Positions 1 to 7,621 of a DNA stretch of 15,815 nucleotides are shown here, piece by piece (the stretch's first letter is position 1; each line of letters begins with the position of its first letter). The stretch is from positions 1 to 15,815 of the forward strand of contig JAGXRU010000063.1 in assembly GCA_018335765.1 (NCBI GenBank). The letters are read 5' to 3'. The notes under the pieces are model-generated. The model saw nothing but the letters and a program-made list of their open reading frames with translations, ran no database searches and was not told the DNA's origin. The translations under genes and the position numbers were made by a program. Source of the DNA: Alkaliphilus sp. (lineage in GTDB: Bacteria > Bacillota > Clostridia > Peptostreptococcales > Thermotaleaceae).

Positions 1-41
1 CCTTGTTCATTTTTTCTGTTATCATATGTAGTTATTATGGC

Positions 42-65
42 AAAACCCAGCAATAGCTGGGCTTT
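42..65 (-). terminator. Rho-independent terminator after yacL
   Basis: On the minus strand the sequence AAAGCCCAGC-TATT-GCTGGGTTTT forms a GC-rich 6-bp stem (CCCAGC/GCTGGG) with a tetraloop. The stem extends through one mismatch by A-T pairs and ends in a short T-run. It lies about 25 bases after the yacL stop codon, which fits the end of that transcript. The T-tract is short, so termination may be incomplete. Confidence 0.65.
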
Positions 66-89
66 GTCTAGCCAATATACAAATAATGA

Positions 90-1211
90 TTATGCCGTTT
101 TATCTATCAATGATTTTGGCTTTGCAAAAATCATCCTTCCAGCAGCTGTTTGCAATACACTTGTGACTAAGACTCCCATGGTTTCACCGATATGTTTTCT
201 TCCGCCTTCGACTACTATCATAGTTCCATCATCCAAATATGCTACTCCTTGACCTGATTCTTTTCCTTCTTTAATCACCTGAACAATCATTTCTTCTCCT
301 GGCATGACCACAGGCTTTACAGCATTGGCAAGTTCATTGATATTAAGTACAGAAACCCCGTGCAACTCTGCAACCTTATTGAGATTGTAATCATTCGTTA
401 CAACTGTACCTCCCATGAACTGAGCTAGTTTCAATAACTTAATATCAACTTCAGCCACATCTTCAAAATCCTTGTCAGTAATTCTAACCTCCACTTGCAG
501 CTCTTTTTGAATCCTGTTAAGAATATCCAGACCTCTGCGTCCTCTGTTACGTTTTAAACTATCCGATGAATCAGCTATATGTCTTAGTTCCTCTAATACA
601 AATTCAGGTATAATAATAGGACCTTCTACAAAGCCCGTTTGGGTAATATCTGCAATTCTACCATCTATAATTACACTGGTATCCAAAATTTTAGGTTTAA
701 TCTTTTCTTCCTTTTTGCCTGATTGCCTATCCTTCGAAGGAGCATTTCGTTTGAACAGAGCCCAAAAAAGGTCTTGATCTTCTCTTTTCTTTGTGGCAAT
801 ACTAACACCTAAATAACCTAAGAATATATACAGCAGTACGGATAATATAGTCCCCAGAAAAAATATTTGGATGCCCATTAGTAACTGACTTATTAAGTAA
901 GCAATAATCAATCCTATTATAAGTCCAATTGCTCCAATCATAATATCTTGTGTAGGTATTTTTTGCAATTCACCCTCTACCCAGTTGGCTGAACGCAATC
1001 CTTTCTCCATAAGCCATGGAGTCAAAACAAAAAACAATATTGCACCTGCAATGATACCTATACCATTTATCAGCACACCCATAAGAGGTGTAACCTGAGG
1101 AAGCTCTACAAAACCCTGCAGGTCGCCTAGGCGAATAAGAAGCATTGAAATTGCAAGTCCTGCCGAAGCACCTGCTAAGGTTAGCGCCCCTCTAATAATC
1201 TTATTAAACAT
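90..1211 (-). CDS. yacL: YacL-type membrane protein with PIN and TRAM domains
   Basis: Membrane-anchored PIN/TRAM protein of the YacL family. The N-terminal third carries about four hydrophobic segments (roughly residues 5-25, 40-65, 85-110, 112-135). A charged linker leads to a PIN nuclease-fold domain with its acidic motifs (LDTSVIIDGRI, FVLEELRHIAD, TNDYNLNKVA). The C-terminus, with VMPGEEM and GQGVAYLDDGTMIVVE, looks like a TRAM nucleic-acid-binding domain. The frame opens at a GTG at 1223, but that GTG is part of the AGGAGGTG ribosome site (1221-1228). The ATG at 1211, 11 bases after AGGAGG, is therefore the better start and gives 373 residues. PIN folds are usually RNases, but the substrate of this family is not firmly known. 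The gene has its own promoter, and a terminator separates it from carD upstream. Confidence 0.9.
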   Translation of the reverse strand: MFNKIIRGALTLAGASAGLAISMLLIRLGDLQGFVELPQVTPLMGVLINGIGIIAGAILFFVLTPWLMEKGLRSANWVEGELQKIPTQDIMIGAIGLIIGLIIAYLISQLLMGIQIFFLGTILSVLLYIFLGYLGVSIATKKREDQDLFWALFKRNAPSKDRQSGKKEEKIKPKILDTSVIIDGRIADITQTGFVEGPIIIPEFVLEELRHIADSSDSLKRNRGRRGLDILNRIQKELQVEVRITDKDFEDVAEVDIKLLKLAQFMGGTVVTNDYNLNKVAELHGVSVLNINELANAVKPVVMPGEEMIVQVIKEGKESGQGVAYLDDGTMIVVEGGRKHIGETMGVLVTSVLQTAAGRMIFAKPKSLIDKTA

Positions 1212-1256
1212 TAAATTTTTCACCTCCTATCATAAAAGTATAACCACGCTAATTTT

Positions 1257-1286
1257 ATTCTATAACTATATCCTATCTTATTTCAA
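1257..1286 (-). promoter_or_regulatory. Candidate sigma-A promoter of yacL
   Basis: On the minus strand TTGAAA and TAGAAT are separated by 18 bases, 46 bases upstream of the yacL ATG and downstream of the carD terminator. The region is very AT-rich, so chance matches are possible. Confidence 0.45.
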
Positions 1287-1360
1287 TAACATTCTCATAT
1301 TTTTATTTTCAATTCTTGATTTTTATACCCTATATAATAAATAATAATCTTATACTTGTT

Positions 1361-1387
1361 AAAAATTAAAGCGTCGGTTCGACGCTT
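1361..1387 (-). terminator. Rho-independent terminator after carD
   Basis: Read on the minus strand, AAGCGTCG-AAC-CGACGCTT is a perfect 8-bp stem with a 3-base loop, followed by TAATTTTTAAC. It begins 11 bases after the carD stop codon, so it separates the carD transcript from yacL. Confidence 0.85.
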
Positions 1388-1397
1388 CACATTTAAA

Positions 1398-1877
1398 CTA
1401 TGGTTGAACAGCTGTATTGATCAACTCTTCAGCACTCTTTTCATCAATTCCTCTAGCAAGAACCAACTCACTAACCAGTATTTGTTTTGCATTTCCAAGC
1501 ATCTTTCTTTCTCCTGTCGAAAGACCCTTGTCTTTATCCCTAAGCATTAGATTTCTAACAACTGCGGCTACTTCATAAATATCTCCGCTTTTTATCCTAT
1601 CCATATTAGCCCTATATCTTCTATTCCAGTTCATATGCATTTTGGATATATCATCATTTAAAACCGCCATTACTTGTTCAACTTCTGTTAAGGAGATAAT
1701 CTCCCTCAATCCTATATCTTCAACATTGTCAAGAGGTATCATTACTTTCATGTCTCCCAGAGGCATTTTCATGATATAATATTTTCGTTTCTTTCCAAGT
1801 ATCTCTTTTTCTTCTATTGATTCTATAATACCTGCCCCATGCATAGGATAGACAACCTTATCACCGATACTAAACAT
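1398..1877 (-). CDS. carD: CarD/CdnL-family RNA polymerase-binding regulator
   Basis: A 159-residue CarD/CdnL-like protein. The N-terminal 60 residues (FSIGDKVVYPMHGAGIIESI, then a KKRKYYIMKMP strand and MIPLDNVEDIGLR) form the Tudor-like RNA polymerase-interacting domain. In characterised members this domain contacts the RNAP beta subunit and stabilises open promoter complexes. The remainder is helical (VMAVLNDDISKMHMNWNRRYRANMDRIKSGD, then GERKMLGNAKQILVSELVLA) and matches the family's C-terminal helical bundle with its tryptophan. Length is typical. The start has a GGGAGG site 9 bases upstream. The gene is monocistronic, with a near-consensus promoter and a strong terminator. Control of rRNA or growth-rate promoters is a family expectation, not shown by this sequence. 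Confidence 0.92.
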   Translation of the reverse strand: MFSIGDKVVYPMHGAGIIESIEEKEILGKKRKYYIMKMPLGDMKVMIPLDNVEDIGLREIISLTEVEQVMAVLNDDISKMHMNWNRRYRANMDRIKSGDIYEVAAVVRNLMLRDKDKGLSTGERKMLGNAKQILVSELVLARGIDEKSAEELINTAVQP

Positions 1878-1915
1878 TAAGCAAAACCTCCCAAGTTAAA
1901 CATTGCTTTATATCC

Positions 1916-1944
1916 AGTATACAAAACAAGAGTTTCCCTGTCAA
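1916..1944 (-). promoter_or_regulatory. Sigma-A promoter of carD
   Basis: On the minus strand TTGACA (1944-1939) and TATACT (1921-1916) are separated by exactly 17 bases, 39 bases before the carD ATG. A second TTGACA at 1984-1979, followed by TATGATAAAAT, may be a tandem upstream promoter, though its spacing is less regular. The rest of the 330-base gap up to 2207 is AT-rich. It holds only a weak extended -10 candidate (TATGCTAGAAT, ending 2146) for the divergent gene. Confidence 0.75.
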
Positions 1945-2207
1945 GAAAATAATATTTTATCATATGCAAACAATAGTTGTCAACTTACTTTTCTTCAATT
2001 TTCATATTTTTCTTATTTGCCAAATCTGCATTTTCAATTCTTTATTATTTCTAAATTGGTTAACATTTCTGTAATTATTAAAAAACGAAAACTCCATTCA
2101 AATTTTGATTGCCCCGCTATTAATTTTACAGAGTTTATGCTAGAATAAGCTTGAATTATCTTTTTAAAAAAATTCCAATAAAAAAATTTCCAATAGAGGT
2201 GTTTAGA

Positions 2208-2603
2208 ATGAATTTTGACCCATTAAATCAATTTCAAGAAGATGTGACAAATGTTCTAGTTAGGCATAAAAGTTTGTTAGATGTTATTACAAAATTCCAA
2301 GAGAGCTGTTCACGAGTAAACAGGGCAGTGGTAAAATCAGCATCAAACTGTGGCTGTATTGAAATCATAGGCAAACACCAAAAAGTTCCCTCTGATGCTA
2401 CCTACGAAGAAATCAATCAGTTCTTAAGTAATAATATCGTTGGAGAGTTATGTGATGTTTGCAGAGATAAGGTAGAACAGGAAATTGGTAATTGTTTGTT
2501 TTATCTTGCTGCAGTTAGCAGTACCCTTAATATTGAATTAAGTGATATAATGGAAAAGCAATGGAAAAACATAAAGACCTTGGGAAAATTCAGCCTTTAC
2601 TAA
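2208..2603 (+). CDS. Conserved-looking cysteine-motif protein of unknown function
   Basis: A 131-residue protein with no assigned function. An in-frame TTG exists at 2151, but the ATG at 2208 has AGAGGTG 6 bases upstream and is the better start. Visible features are a helical N-terminus (NQFQEDVTNVLVRHKSLLDVITKFQES), a CxC motif (C48, C50 in SNCGCIEI) and a CxxC motif (C82, C85 in GELCDVCRDK). These could together bind a metal. The last part (EQEIGNCLFYLAAVSSTLNIELSDIMEKQW) faintly resembles the second half of all-alpha MazG-like proteins. From memory, similar proteins sit beside disA or carD in other clostridia, sometimes labelled DUF1573, but that link is not verified here. It is the only plus-strand gene in the core block: convergent with disA, divergent from carD. 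Confidence 0.8.
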   Translation: MNFDPLNQFQEDVTNVLVRHKSLLDVITKFQESCSRVNRAVVKSASNCGCIEIIGKHQKVPSDATYEEINQFLSNNIVGELCDVCRDKVEQEIGNCLFYLAAVSSTLNIELSDIMEKQWKNIKTLGKFSLY

Positions 2604-2610
2604 AAAACAA

Positions 2611-2640
2611 TAACCATCGTGGTATCTGCTACGGTGGTTA
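2611..2640 (-). terminator. Terminator between convergent disA and the 2208 gene
   Basis: TAACCATCGT pairs with ACGGTGGTTA (10 bp, one G-T wobble) around a 10-base loop. On the minus strand it is followed by TTGTTTTTTAG, a good T-tract for ending the disA transcript. On the plus strand the tail (TATAATTCC) is weak, so bidirectional use is possible but less certain. Confidence 0.75.
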
Positions 2641-2651
2641 TATAATTCCTA

Positions 2652-3770
2652 TTAACGAATATGCCTGTCCATCAACACCTGTTCTTGAACTCTCCTTAAG
2701 CCTTCTTTTATATTTCTTGCTCTTATTTCTCCTATGCCTTCCACATCGTCTAAATCCTCTATAGATGCCTTTAATATTTTTTGGAAATCCTTGAAATGAC
2801 ATACCACATTTTGTATTACACTCATTGGCAACCTTGGAATCTTACTGAGAATCCTATAGCCTCTAGGAGATATGGCAATATCTAGCAGAGCATTGACTCC
2901 TCCGGTATAACCTAGGATTTTTCCATAATTTGATAAATCTAATAATTCCTCTGAAGACAAATTTCTTATCTGTCTAGTAATTGCTTTATAATCAATTCCT
3001 TCATTGAATATCTTGTAGTCTTCAATAACATATTTTCCATCTTCTTTCACATTGGCAAGAAGTTCCTCTAGTTGCATGTTCACAAGACGACCTTCATTTC
3101 CTAGCTCGGATATGAATTTATTTATTTCCGACACTATTCTCATGACCATCTCAGTTCTTTGAAGCACAGTTGCCGCATCATGAAGTGTAACCAAATCCTC
3201 AAATTCTAAGGCAATCAAATTAATCATTGCCTGATCTAGTACTTTTTTGTATTTTTCCAAGGTTTGAATAGCTTGATTTGCCTTGGTTAATACTTTGTTT
3301 GTGTCCTGAACGATGTATTTAGAATAACCTTTAAAAAGGGTTATTATATTTCTTCTCTGTGATATGGCGATCACCATTAGCCCAGTTTGCCTTGCGACTC
3401 TTTCAGCTGTTCTATGCCTTATACCCGTCTCCGAGGAAGGTATGGATGGATCTGGTATCATTTGCGTATTGGCATATAATATTTTTTTCCTGTCGGAGCT
3501 TATAATAATTGCACCATCCATCTTTGCCAATTCATACAAATACGCAGCAGAAAAGTCTATATTTACATAAAAACCTCCGTCTACTAAGTTCATTACATCT
3601 TGTGTATCACCAATGACTAATAATCCTCCGGTTTTTGCTCTAAGTACATTTTCCAATCCCTCTCGAAGTGGTGTTCCTGGGGCTATCAATCTAATAGCTT
3701 CTATGATTCCTTCGTCTTTGAGTCTCTCTTCTTTCACCAACTGTAATGCCCTCCCAATTTGCTTTTTCAC
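2652..3770 (-). CDS. disA: DNA integrity scanning diadenylate cyclase DisA
   Basis: Diadenylate cyclase that makes c-di-AMP from two ATP and scans DNA for branched structures. The N-terminal DAC domain contains LIAPGTPLREG, the catalytic DGA (residues 85-87 in ELAKMDGAII) and the ATP-binding RHRTAER (118-124). A long helical spine follows. The C-terminus has a helix-hairpin-helix DNA-binding motif (VEGIGEIRARNIKEGL, from about 343). All domains are intact. The GTG at 3770 gives 372 residues, but only AGAGAG stands two bases before it. An internal TTG or GTG (codons 11-12) lies 9-12 bases after a GGGAGG and would give about 361 residues, nearer the 360 of Bacillus subtilis DisA. The gene is 52 bases downstream of radA and probably cotranscribed; in B. 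subtilis RadA restrains DisA activity. Confidence 0.96.
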   Translation of the reverse strand: MKKQIGRALQLVKEERLKDEGIIEAIRLIAPGTPLREGLENVLRAKTGGLLVIGDTQDVMNLVDGGFYVNIDFSAAYLYELAKMDGAIIISSDRKKILYANTQMIPDPSIPSSETGIRHRTAERVARQTGLMVIAISQRRNIITLFKGYSKYIVQDTNKVLTKANQAIQTLEKYKKVLDQAMINLIALEFEDLVTLHDAATVLQRTEMVMRIVSEINKFISELGNEGRLVNMQLEELLANVKEDGKYVIEDYKIFNEGIDYKAITRQIRNLSSEELLDLSNYGKILGYTGGVNALLDIAISPRGYRILSKIPRLPMSVIQNVVCHFKDFQKILKASIEDLDDVEGIGEIRARNIKEGLRRVQEQVLMDRHIR

Positions 3771-3822
3771 TTCTCTCTATTACAATCCTAGGGTTACTTC
3801 TATCTGTTCGTTAATTTAGAAA

Positions 3823-5211
3823 TTAATCATTATATTTATTTCTTTTTGGAAATAAAATTCCAATGGCATCTGCTAAAGTCTTAGCTCCAACTAATTTCAT
3901 AGGCTCGTTTATTTGAATTTTTTTCTCGCTTCTCTCTGGAACAATACAAGTAGTAAACCCCATCTTAGCAGCTTCCCTAATCATTTTTTCAGTATTTAAC
4001 ACTGGCCTAAGCTCTCCTGTTAAACCTATCTCACCAATTGCAATGGTTTTAGAAGTTGAAATTTGCCTGCCCTTTGCACTGGAGTAGATTGCCAAGGCTA
4101 ATCCTAAATCCATGGAAGTGCCCTCAGGTTTTATACCCCCTACAACATTAACATATATATCTTGATTAGCCAATGATAGACCCACCTTTTTTTCCAATAC
4201 AGCAAGAATTATATTAAGTCGGTTCAAGTCAACACCCACAGATGTCCTCCTAGGAAACCCAAGATTAGACGGCGCAACCAGAGCCTGTATTTCAACCAAC
4301 AAAGGACGACTCCCTTCAATACTTACAATAACCATGGCACCCTCTGTATCTGATGTTAATCCTTCTAAAAACATCTCTGAAGGATTCGGTATTTCGACTA
4401 GACCTTCCTCCTTCATTTCAAATACACCTATTTCACTTGTATTTCCAAATCTATTCTTAAGAGCCCTTATAACTCTAAATTCTTGATTTCTTTCTCCTTC
4501 AAAATGAATAACCGTATCCACCAAATGCTCCAGTATTTTGGGACCAGCCAATTCACCTGATTTTGTGACATGTGCCACAATAAAAATCGGAATATTCTTT
4601 GTCTTTCCAATCCTCATCAAGTTATTGGCACACTCTCTGACTTGAGATACACTGCCAGGGGCAGACGACAATTCCGACTTAAAAAGTGTTTGAATGGAAT
4701 CAACAATGATAAAACTCGGTTGAATCTCAGAAATGTAACCATCTATTATATCCATATTGGTTTCTGATACAACCATAAGGTTCTCAGCAAGAGCGTTTAA
4801 TCTAACTGCCCTCATTTTAATCTGTTCTTCAGATTCTTCACCTGATATATATAGTACCCTTCCATATCTTTCTGCAATCATTTTCGCAACTTGTAATAGA
4901 AGTGTAGATTTGCCAATTCCAGGCTCCCCAGAAATCAAGGTTAACGAGCCTTTCACCAATCCACCTCCTAATACTCTGTTTAACTCCTCAATACTTGTAT
5001 CTATTCTCTGATGGATGCCAAACTTTATCTCATTAATATATTGTGGTTTTAGAGAATTAGTTATGGTAGGAGATTTTTTGTAGCTTTCCTGATTAATTGA
5101 CTTTTCTTCAATCATGGTATTCCAAGCTCCGCATATACACTGTCCCATCCATTTAGGACTTTCATATCCACAACTTTGGCAGACATGAACTATTTTGGGC
5201 TTCTTAGACAT
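3823..5211 (-). CDS. radA: DNA repair protein RadA (Sms)
   Basis: RecA-like branch-migration ATPase/helicase acting in recombination and repair. The N-terminus has a four-cysteine zinc motif (C11, C14, C25, C27: CQSCG and CICG). Next come a Walker A motif (GEPGIGKST, 95-103), a Walker B strand (FIIVDSIQ, about 167-174) and the RadA-specific KNRFG motif (252-256). A C-terminal Lon-like domain follows (VGGIKPEGTSMDLGLALAI, IGEIGLTGELRPV). The 462-residue length is typical. GGAGGG lies 4-5 bases before the ATG. It is first in a radA-disA unit with its own promoter. No key residue appears to be missing. Confidence 0.97.
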   Translation of the reverse strand: MSKKPKIVHVCQSCGYESPKWMGQCICGAWNTMIEEKSINQESYKKSPTITNSLKPQYINEIKFGIHQRIDTSIEELNRVLGGGLVKGSLTLISGEPGIGKSTLLLQVAKMIAERYGRVLYISGEESEEQIKMRAVRLNALAENLMVVSETNMDIIDGYISEIQPSFIIVDSIQTLFKSELSSAPGSVSQVRECANNLMRIGKTKNIPIFIVAHVTKSGELAGPKILEHLVDTVIHFEGERNQEFRVIRALKNRFGNTSEIGVFEMKEEGLVEIPNPSEMFLEGLTSDTEGAMVIVSIEGSRPLLVEIQALVAPSNLGFPRRTSVGVDLNRLNIILAVLEKKVGLSLANQDIYVNVVGGIKPEGTSMDLGLALAIYSSAKGRQISTSKTIAIGEIGLTGELRPVLNTEKMIREAAKMGFTTCIVPERSEKKIQINEPMKLVGAKTLADAIGILFPKRNKYND

Positions 5212-5260
5212 TGTGCCCTCCGCATACTCTATTATTTAGGACTATACCCTATCTATACTG

Positions 5261-5289
5261 ATTTTATACTTTTGATATTATGTAGTCAA
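5261..5289 (-). promoter_or_regulatory. Sigma-A promoter of radA-disA
   Basis: On the minus strand TTGACT and TAAAAT are separated by 17 bases, 49 bases before the radA ATG and after the thrB hairpin. Confidence 0.65.
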
Positions 5290-5317
5290 CTTTGCAATTA
5301 TTCGCAATTACACTTAC

Positions 5318-5356
5318 AAATGATCGCCATATAATTAACTCATATGGCGATCATTT
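5318..5356 (-). terminator. Hairpin overlapping the end of thrB, probable terminator
   Basis: A perfect 15-bp inverted repeat (AAATGATCGCCATAT / ATATGGCGATCATTT) with a 9-base loop. The thrB stop codon (5353-5351) lies inside the stem. The minus-strand tail is TTTGTAAGTG, so there is no long T-run. It may work as a weak terminator or as a 3' end stabilised against exonucleases. Confidence 0.6.
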
Positions 5357-6238
5357 TATCGTTGCACCCTCTGTATCTACTTCCAATACTTTCACAACCC
5401 ATTTTTCTTTTAATGTGTCTAGATATTTCTGCATGCCCTCTTGGAAATCTCTATTGCTCTCATCAATTATAGCCATCAAAGTTGAACCAGACCCGCTAAT
5501 CACCTCGGCTTTTGCCCCCAGTTCTTTGGCATGGGAAAAAACGTTGTTCATATCAGGTATTAATATAGCCCTATAAGGCTGATGTATTCTATCCTCAGTT
5601 GCCATTCTTAGTTTATCTGTTTCTCCGTTACTCATGGCTGCAATAAGCAAAGCTACCCTTGATATATTGAATATGCAATCGCTCTTGCTATATAGTGCAG
5701 GGAGAACATTTCTGGCATGTTGGGTAGATACTGAAAAGGTTGGAAACATTATAGCAAATCTTAAATTTTCTGGAACCTTAACTTTGGAACAAGTAATATT
5801 TCCCTCTTCATAAATAGAAACCGTCAATCCTCCCAAAACAGCAGGCGCTATATTGTCAGGGTGTCCTTCTATTTCCGTTCCCAGACAGATGATGTCATGA
5901 GAGGTCAAATTATTTCCCATAATTTGATTAGCAATCATAATGCCACCCACAATGCTTGCCGCACTGCTGCCAAGTCCTCCATTTATAGGTATATTGATCT
6001 CTTTTGCACAGATCCTGATTCCATCAATCATATGTCCGTATTTTTTTAAGGTTCTTAGCATACTGGAATAAACCAAGTTATTTTCTAGTGATATGTTCTC
6101 AGTTCCAACGACTTCAATTCCCTTAGAGATTTCTTCCACTTCATATTCATTAAACAGCTTCAATGCCATGCCTATTGTATCGAATCCAGATCCCATGTTA
6201 GCGGTAGTTGCAGGCACTTTTAATATAAAAGGTTTCAT
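5351..6238 (-). CDS. thrB: Homoserine kinase ThrB
   Basis: GHMP-family kinase that phosphorylates L-homoserine to O-phosphohomoserine, the substrate of the adjacent threonine synthase. It has the N-terminal PATTANMGSGFDTIGMAL segment, the GHMP ATP-binding loop NGGLGSSAAS (about 87-96) and the C-terminal glycine motif SGSGSTLMA (248-256). The loop reads PINGGLGSS where many homologues have PxxRGLGSS; this is mild and unlikely to abolish function. Length of 295 residues is usual. The start codon overlaps the thrC stop as ATGA (6238-6235), so translation is probably coupled. Homoserine dehydrogenase is not in this window. Confidence 0.95.
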   Translation of the reverse strand: MKPFILKVPATTANMGSGFDTIGMALKLFNEYEVEEISKGIEVVGTENISLENNLVYSSMLRTLKKYGHMIDGIRICAKEINIPINGGLGSSAASIVGGIMIANQIMGNNLTSHDIICLGTEIEGHPDNIAPAVLGGLTVSIYEEGNITCSKVKVPENLRFAIMFPTFSVSTQHARNVLPALYSKSDCIFNISRVALLIAAMSNGETDKLRMATEDRIHQPYRAILIPDMNNVFSHAKELGAKAEVISGSGSTLMAIIDESNRDFQEGMQKYLDTLKEKWVVKVLEVDTEGATIK

Positions 6239-7296
6239 AGCAATTGCCCCACAATCTCTTTTTCAATTAATTTGAAATCAGTCCCTAATTCTTTGATCTT
6301 TCCTCCCAGATTGACCGCAATATCAGGATCCTTCAACCCATTTCCCGTTAAAATACATACAACAGTCTTGTTGCTCTCAATTCTTCCTTCTTTGTAAAGC
6401 TTACAAATCCCTGCTACAGATATACAAGACGCAGGCTCCGCAAAAATACCTTCTTTACTAGCCAACATCTGGTAGGCTTTCAATATGTCCTCATCTGACA
6501 CTTTATCAATCGATCCGCCAGATTCCTCTAATGCAAGCACTGCATTTTTCCAACTCGCCGGATTGCCTATTCTTATGGCAGTGGCTATTGTTTCCGGATT
6601 TTCAAATATTCTATTTTCAACAATTGGTGCTGCTCCCGAGGCTTGAAATCCTAGCATTTTTGGAAGCTCATTGATTTTATTCAAGCCTTCATATTCCTTG
6701 AACCCCTTCCAATAGGCTGTAATATTACCTGCATTACCCACAGGTATAGACAAGTAGTCAGGAGACTTTCCTAATTGGTCACAGACCTCAAATGCTGCAG
6801 TTTTTTGTCCTTCTATCCTGAAAGGATTTATTGAATTAACTAATGTGATTGGATGTTTTTCAGATATTTCTTTTACCATATTAAGGGCATCATCAAAATT
6901 CCCATCAATAGCTATGATCTCTGCTCCATATGCAATTGCCTGTGCAAGCTTACCCAAGGCTATTTTTTTATTAGGTATGATGACTATACACCGAATACCC
7001 GCCTTCGCTGCGTAAGCTGCGGCAGCAGCTGAAGTATTGCCTGTAGAAGCGCAAATAATTGCCTTAGAACCCGATTCAACAGCCTTCGTTACCGCCATGG
7101 TCATACCACGATCTTTAAAGGAACCAGTTGGATTTAAACCGTCATATTTTAAATATATCTCAAGCCCCGGCATTTCTTTTTCAAGATTTTCTGCTTTTAT
7201 AAGCGGAGTATTTCCTTCATTCAATGTCACAATTTTACTATCCTCTTTAATAGGTAAATATTCCTTATATTGTTGTATTAACCCTTGCCACCTCAT
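6235..7296 (-). CDS. thrC: Threonine synthase ThrC
   Basis: PLP-dependent fold-type II enzyme converting O-phosphohomoserine to L-threonine. The PLP lysine is K61 in LNPTGSFKDRGM. The phosphate-binding segment STGNTSAAAAAYAAKAG follows, then PVGNAGNITAYWKG. The compact 353-residue form without the long N-terminal extension is the type common in Firmicutes. GGGGAGG lies 8 bases before the ATG. It is first of two genes and overlaps thrB by 4 bases. No T-box or riboswitch pattern was recognised in the leader, so amino-acid control is not evident from the sequence. Confidence 0.95.
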   Translation of the reverse strand: MRWQGLIQQYKEYLPIKEDSKIVTLNEGNTPLIKAENLEKEMPGLEIYLKYDGLNPTGSFKDRGMTMAVTKAVESGSKAIICASTGNTSAAAAAYAAKAGIRCIVIIPNKKIALGKLAQAIAYGAEIIAIDGNFDDALNMVKEISEKHPITLVNSINPFRIEGQKTAAFEVCDQLGKSPDYLSIPVGNAGNITAYWKGFKEYEGLNKINELPKMLGFQASGAAPIVENRIFENPETIATAIRIGNPASWKNAVLALEESGGSIDKVSDEDILKAYQMLASKEGIFAEPASCISVAGICKLYKEGRIESNKTVVCILTGNGLKDPDIAVNLGGKIKELGTDFKLIEKEIVGQLL

Positions 7297-7463
7297 GATA
7301 ATTTCCTCCCCTTATCCTCATTATTTTTCTTTATATTCTTCACAGGTGTGACATACTCCCCTTATTCCATAGCAATCAATTCTATTTTAACTATTCCATA
7401 AAGTTTTTTAAATTTTCCATAGTTTCATCAATTTCTGCATTTGTATTCGATTCGCAAATTTAT
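7297..7463 (-). other. Leader region of thrC-thrB
   Basis: About 165 bases between the predicted promoter and thrC. No gene, T-box motif or strong attenuator hairpin was seen. An open stretch at 7459-7391 (minus) encodes a short peptide containing NAEIDETMENLKNF with no start codon. It reads like the C-terminal tail of a lost protein. A very short ATG frame follows the AAGGGGAG near 7350 but encodes only three or four residues. Confidence 0.4.
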
Positions 7464-7492
7464 ATTATATTAACACAGATGTATTGTGTATA
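7464..7492 (-). promoter_or_regulatory. Candidate promoter of thrC-thrB
   Basis: A perfect TATAAT (minus, 7469-7464) has TATACA 17 bases upstream, matching 4 of 6 positions of the -35 consensus. The surrounding sequence, with TGTATACA and flanking repeats, is AT-rich and loosely symmetric. A regulator site is possible but unproven. Confidence 0.5.
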
Positions 7493-7533
7493 CAACATGA
7501 TTTAACGTATTTTAATTCTGATTTTACATAACT

Positions 7534-7556
7534 AAAGGCTATTATGAATAGCCTTT
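7534..7556 (-). terminator. Second hairpin downstream of clpC
   Basis: AAAGGCTATT and AATAGCCTTT form a perfect 10-bp stem around a 3-base loop. The minus-strand tail is TTTAGTTATG, a weak T-tract. It lies about 65 bases after the clpC stop and could back up the first hairpin. Confidence 0.5.
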
Positions 7557-7589
7557 TACACTCTTAGTCCACCAAAGGGCAGGCAGACC

Positions 7590-7616
7590 TACAGGAGGGT
7601 TATAAACCCTCCTGTA
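7590..7616 (-). terminator. GC-rich hairpin directly after clpC
   Basis: An 11-bp perfect stem (TACAGGAGGGT / ACCCTCCTGTA) with a 5-base loop, six bases after the clpC stop codon. No T-run follows on the minus strand (TAGGTCTGCC). By itself it is not a classical intrinsic terminator; it may protect the 3' end or act with the second hairpin. Confidence 0.55.
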
Positions 7617-7621
7617 CAGAC

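Noticed and set aside
1..10. A minus-strand ATG (ATGAACAAG) at the window edge, possibly the start of the gene after yacL such as ispD
   Set aside because: Only three codons are visible and no good ribosome site precedes it; identity cannot be supported.
4757..5011. An 84-codon plus-strand frame inside radA
   Set aside because: It is antisense to the RadA Walker A region and has no supporting signals.
7297..7463. T-box or threonine riboswitch in the thrC leader
   Set aside because: The leader is only about 165 bases and no T-box core or terminator/antiterminator pair was seen.
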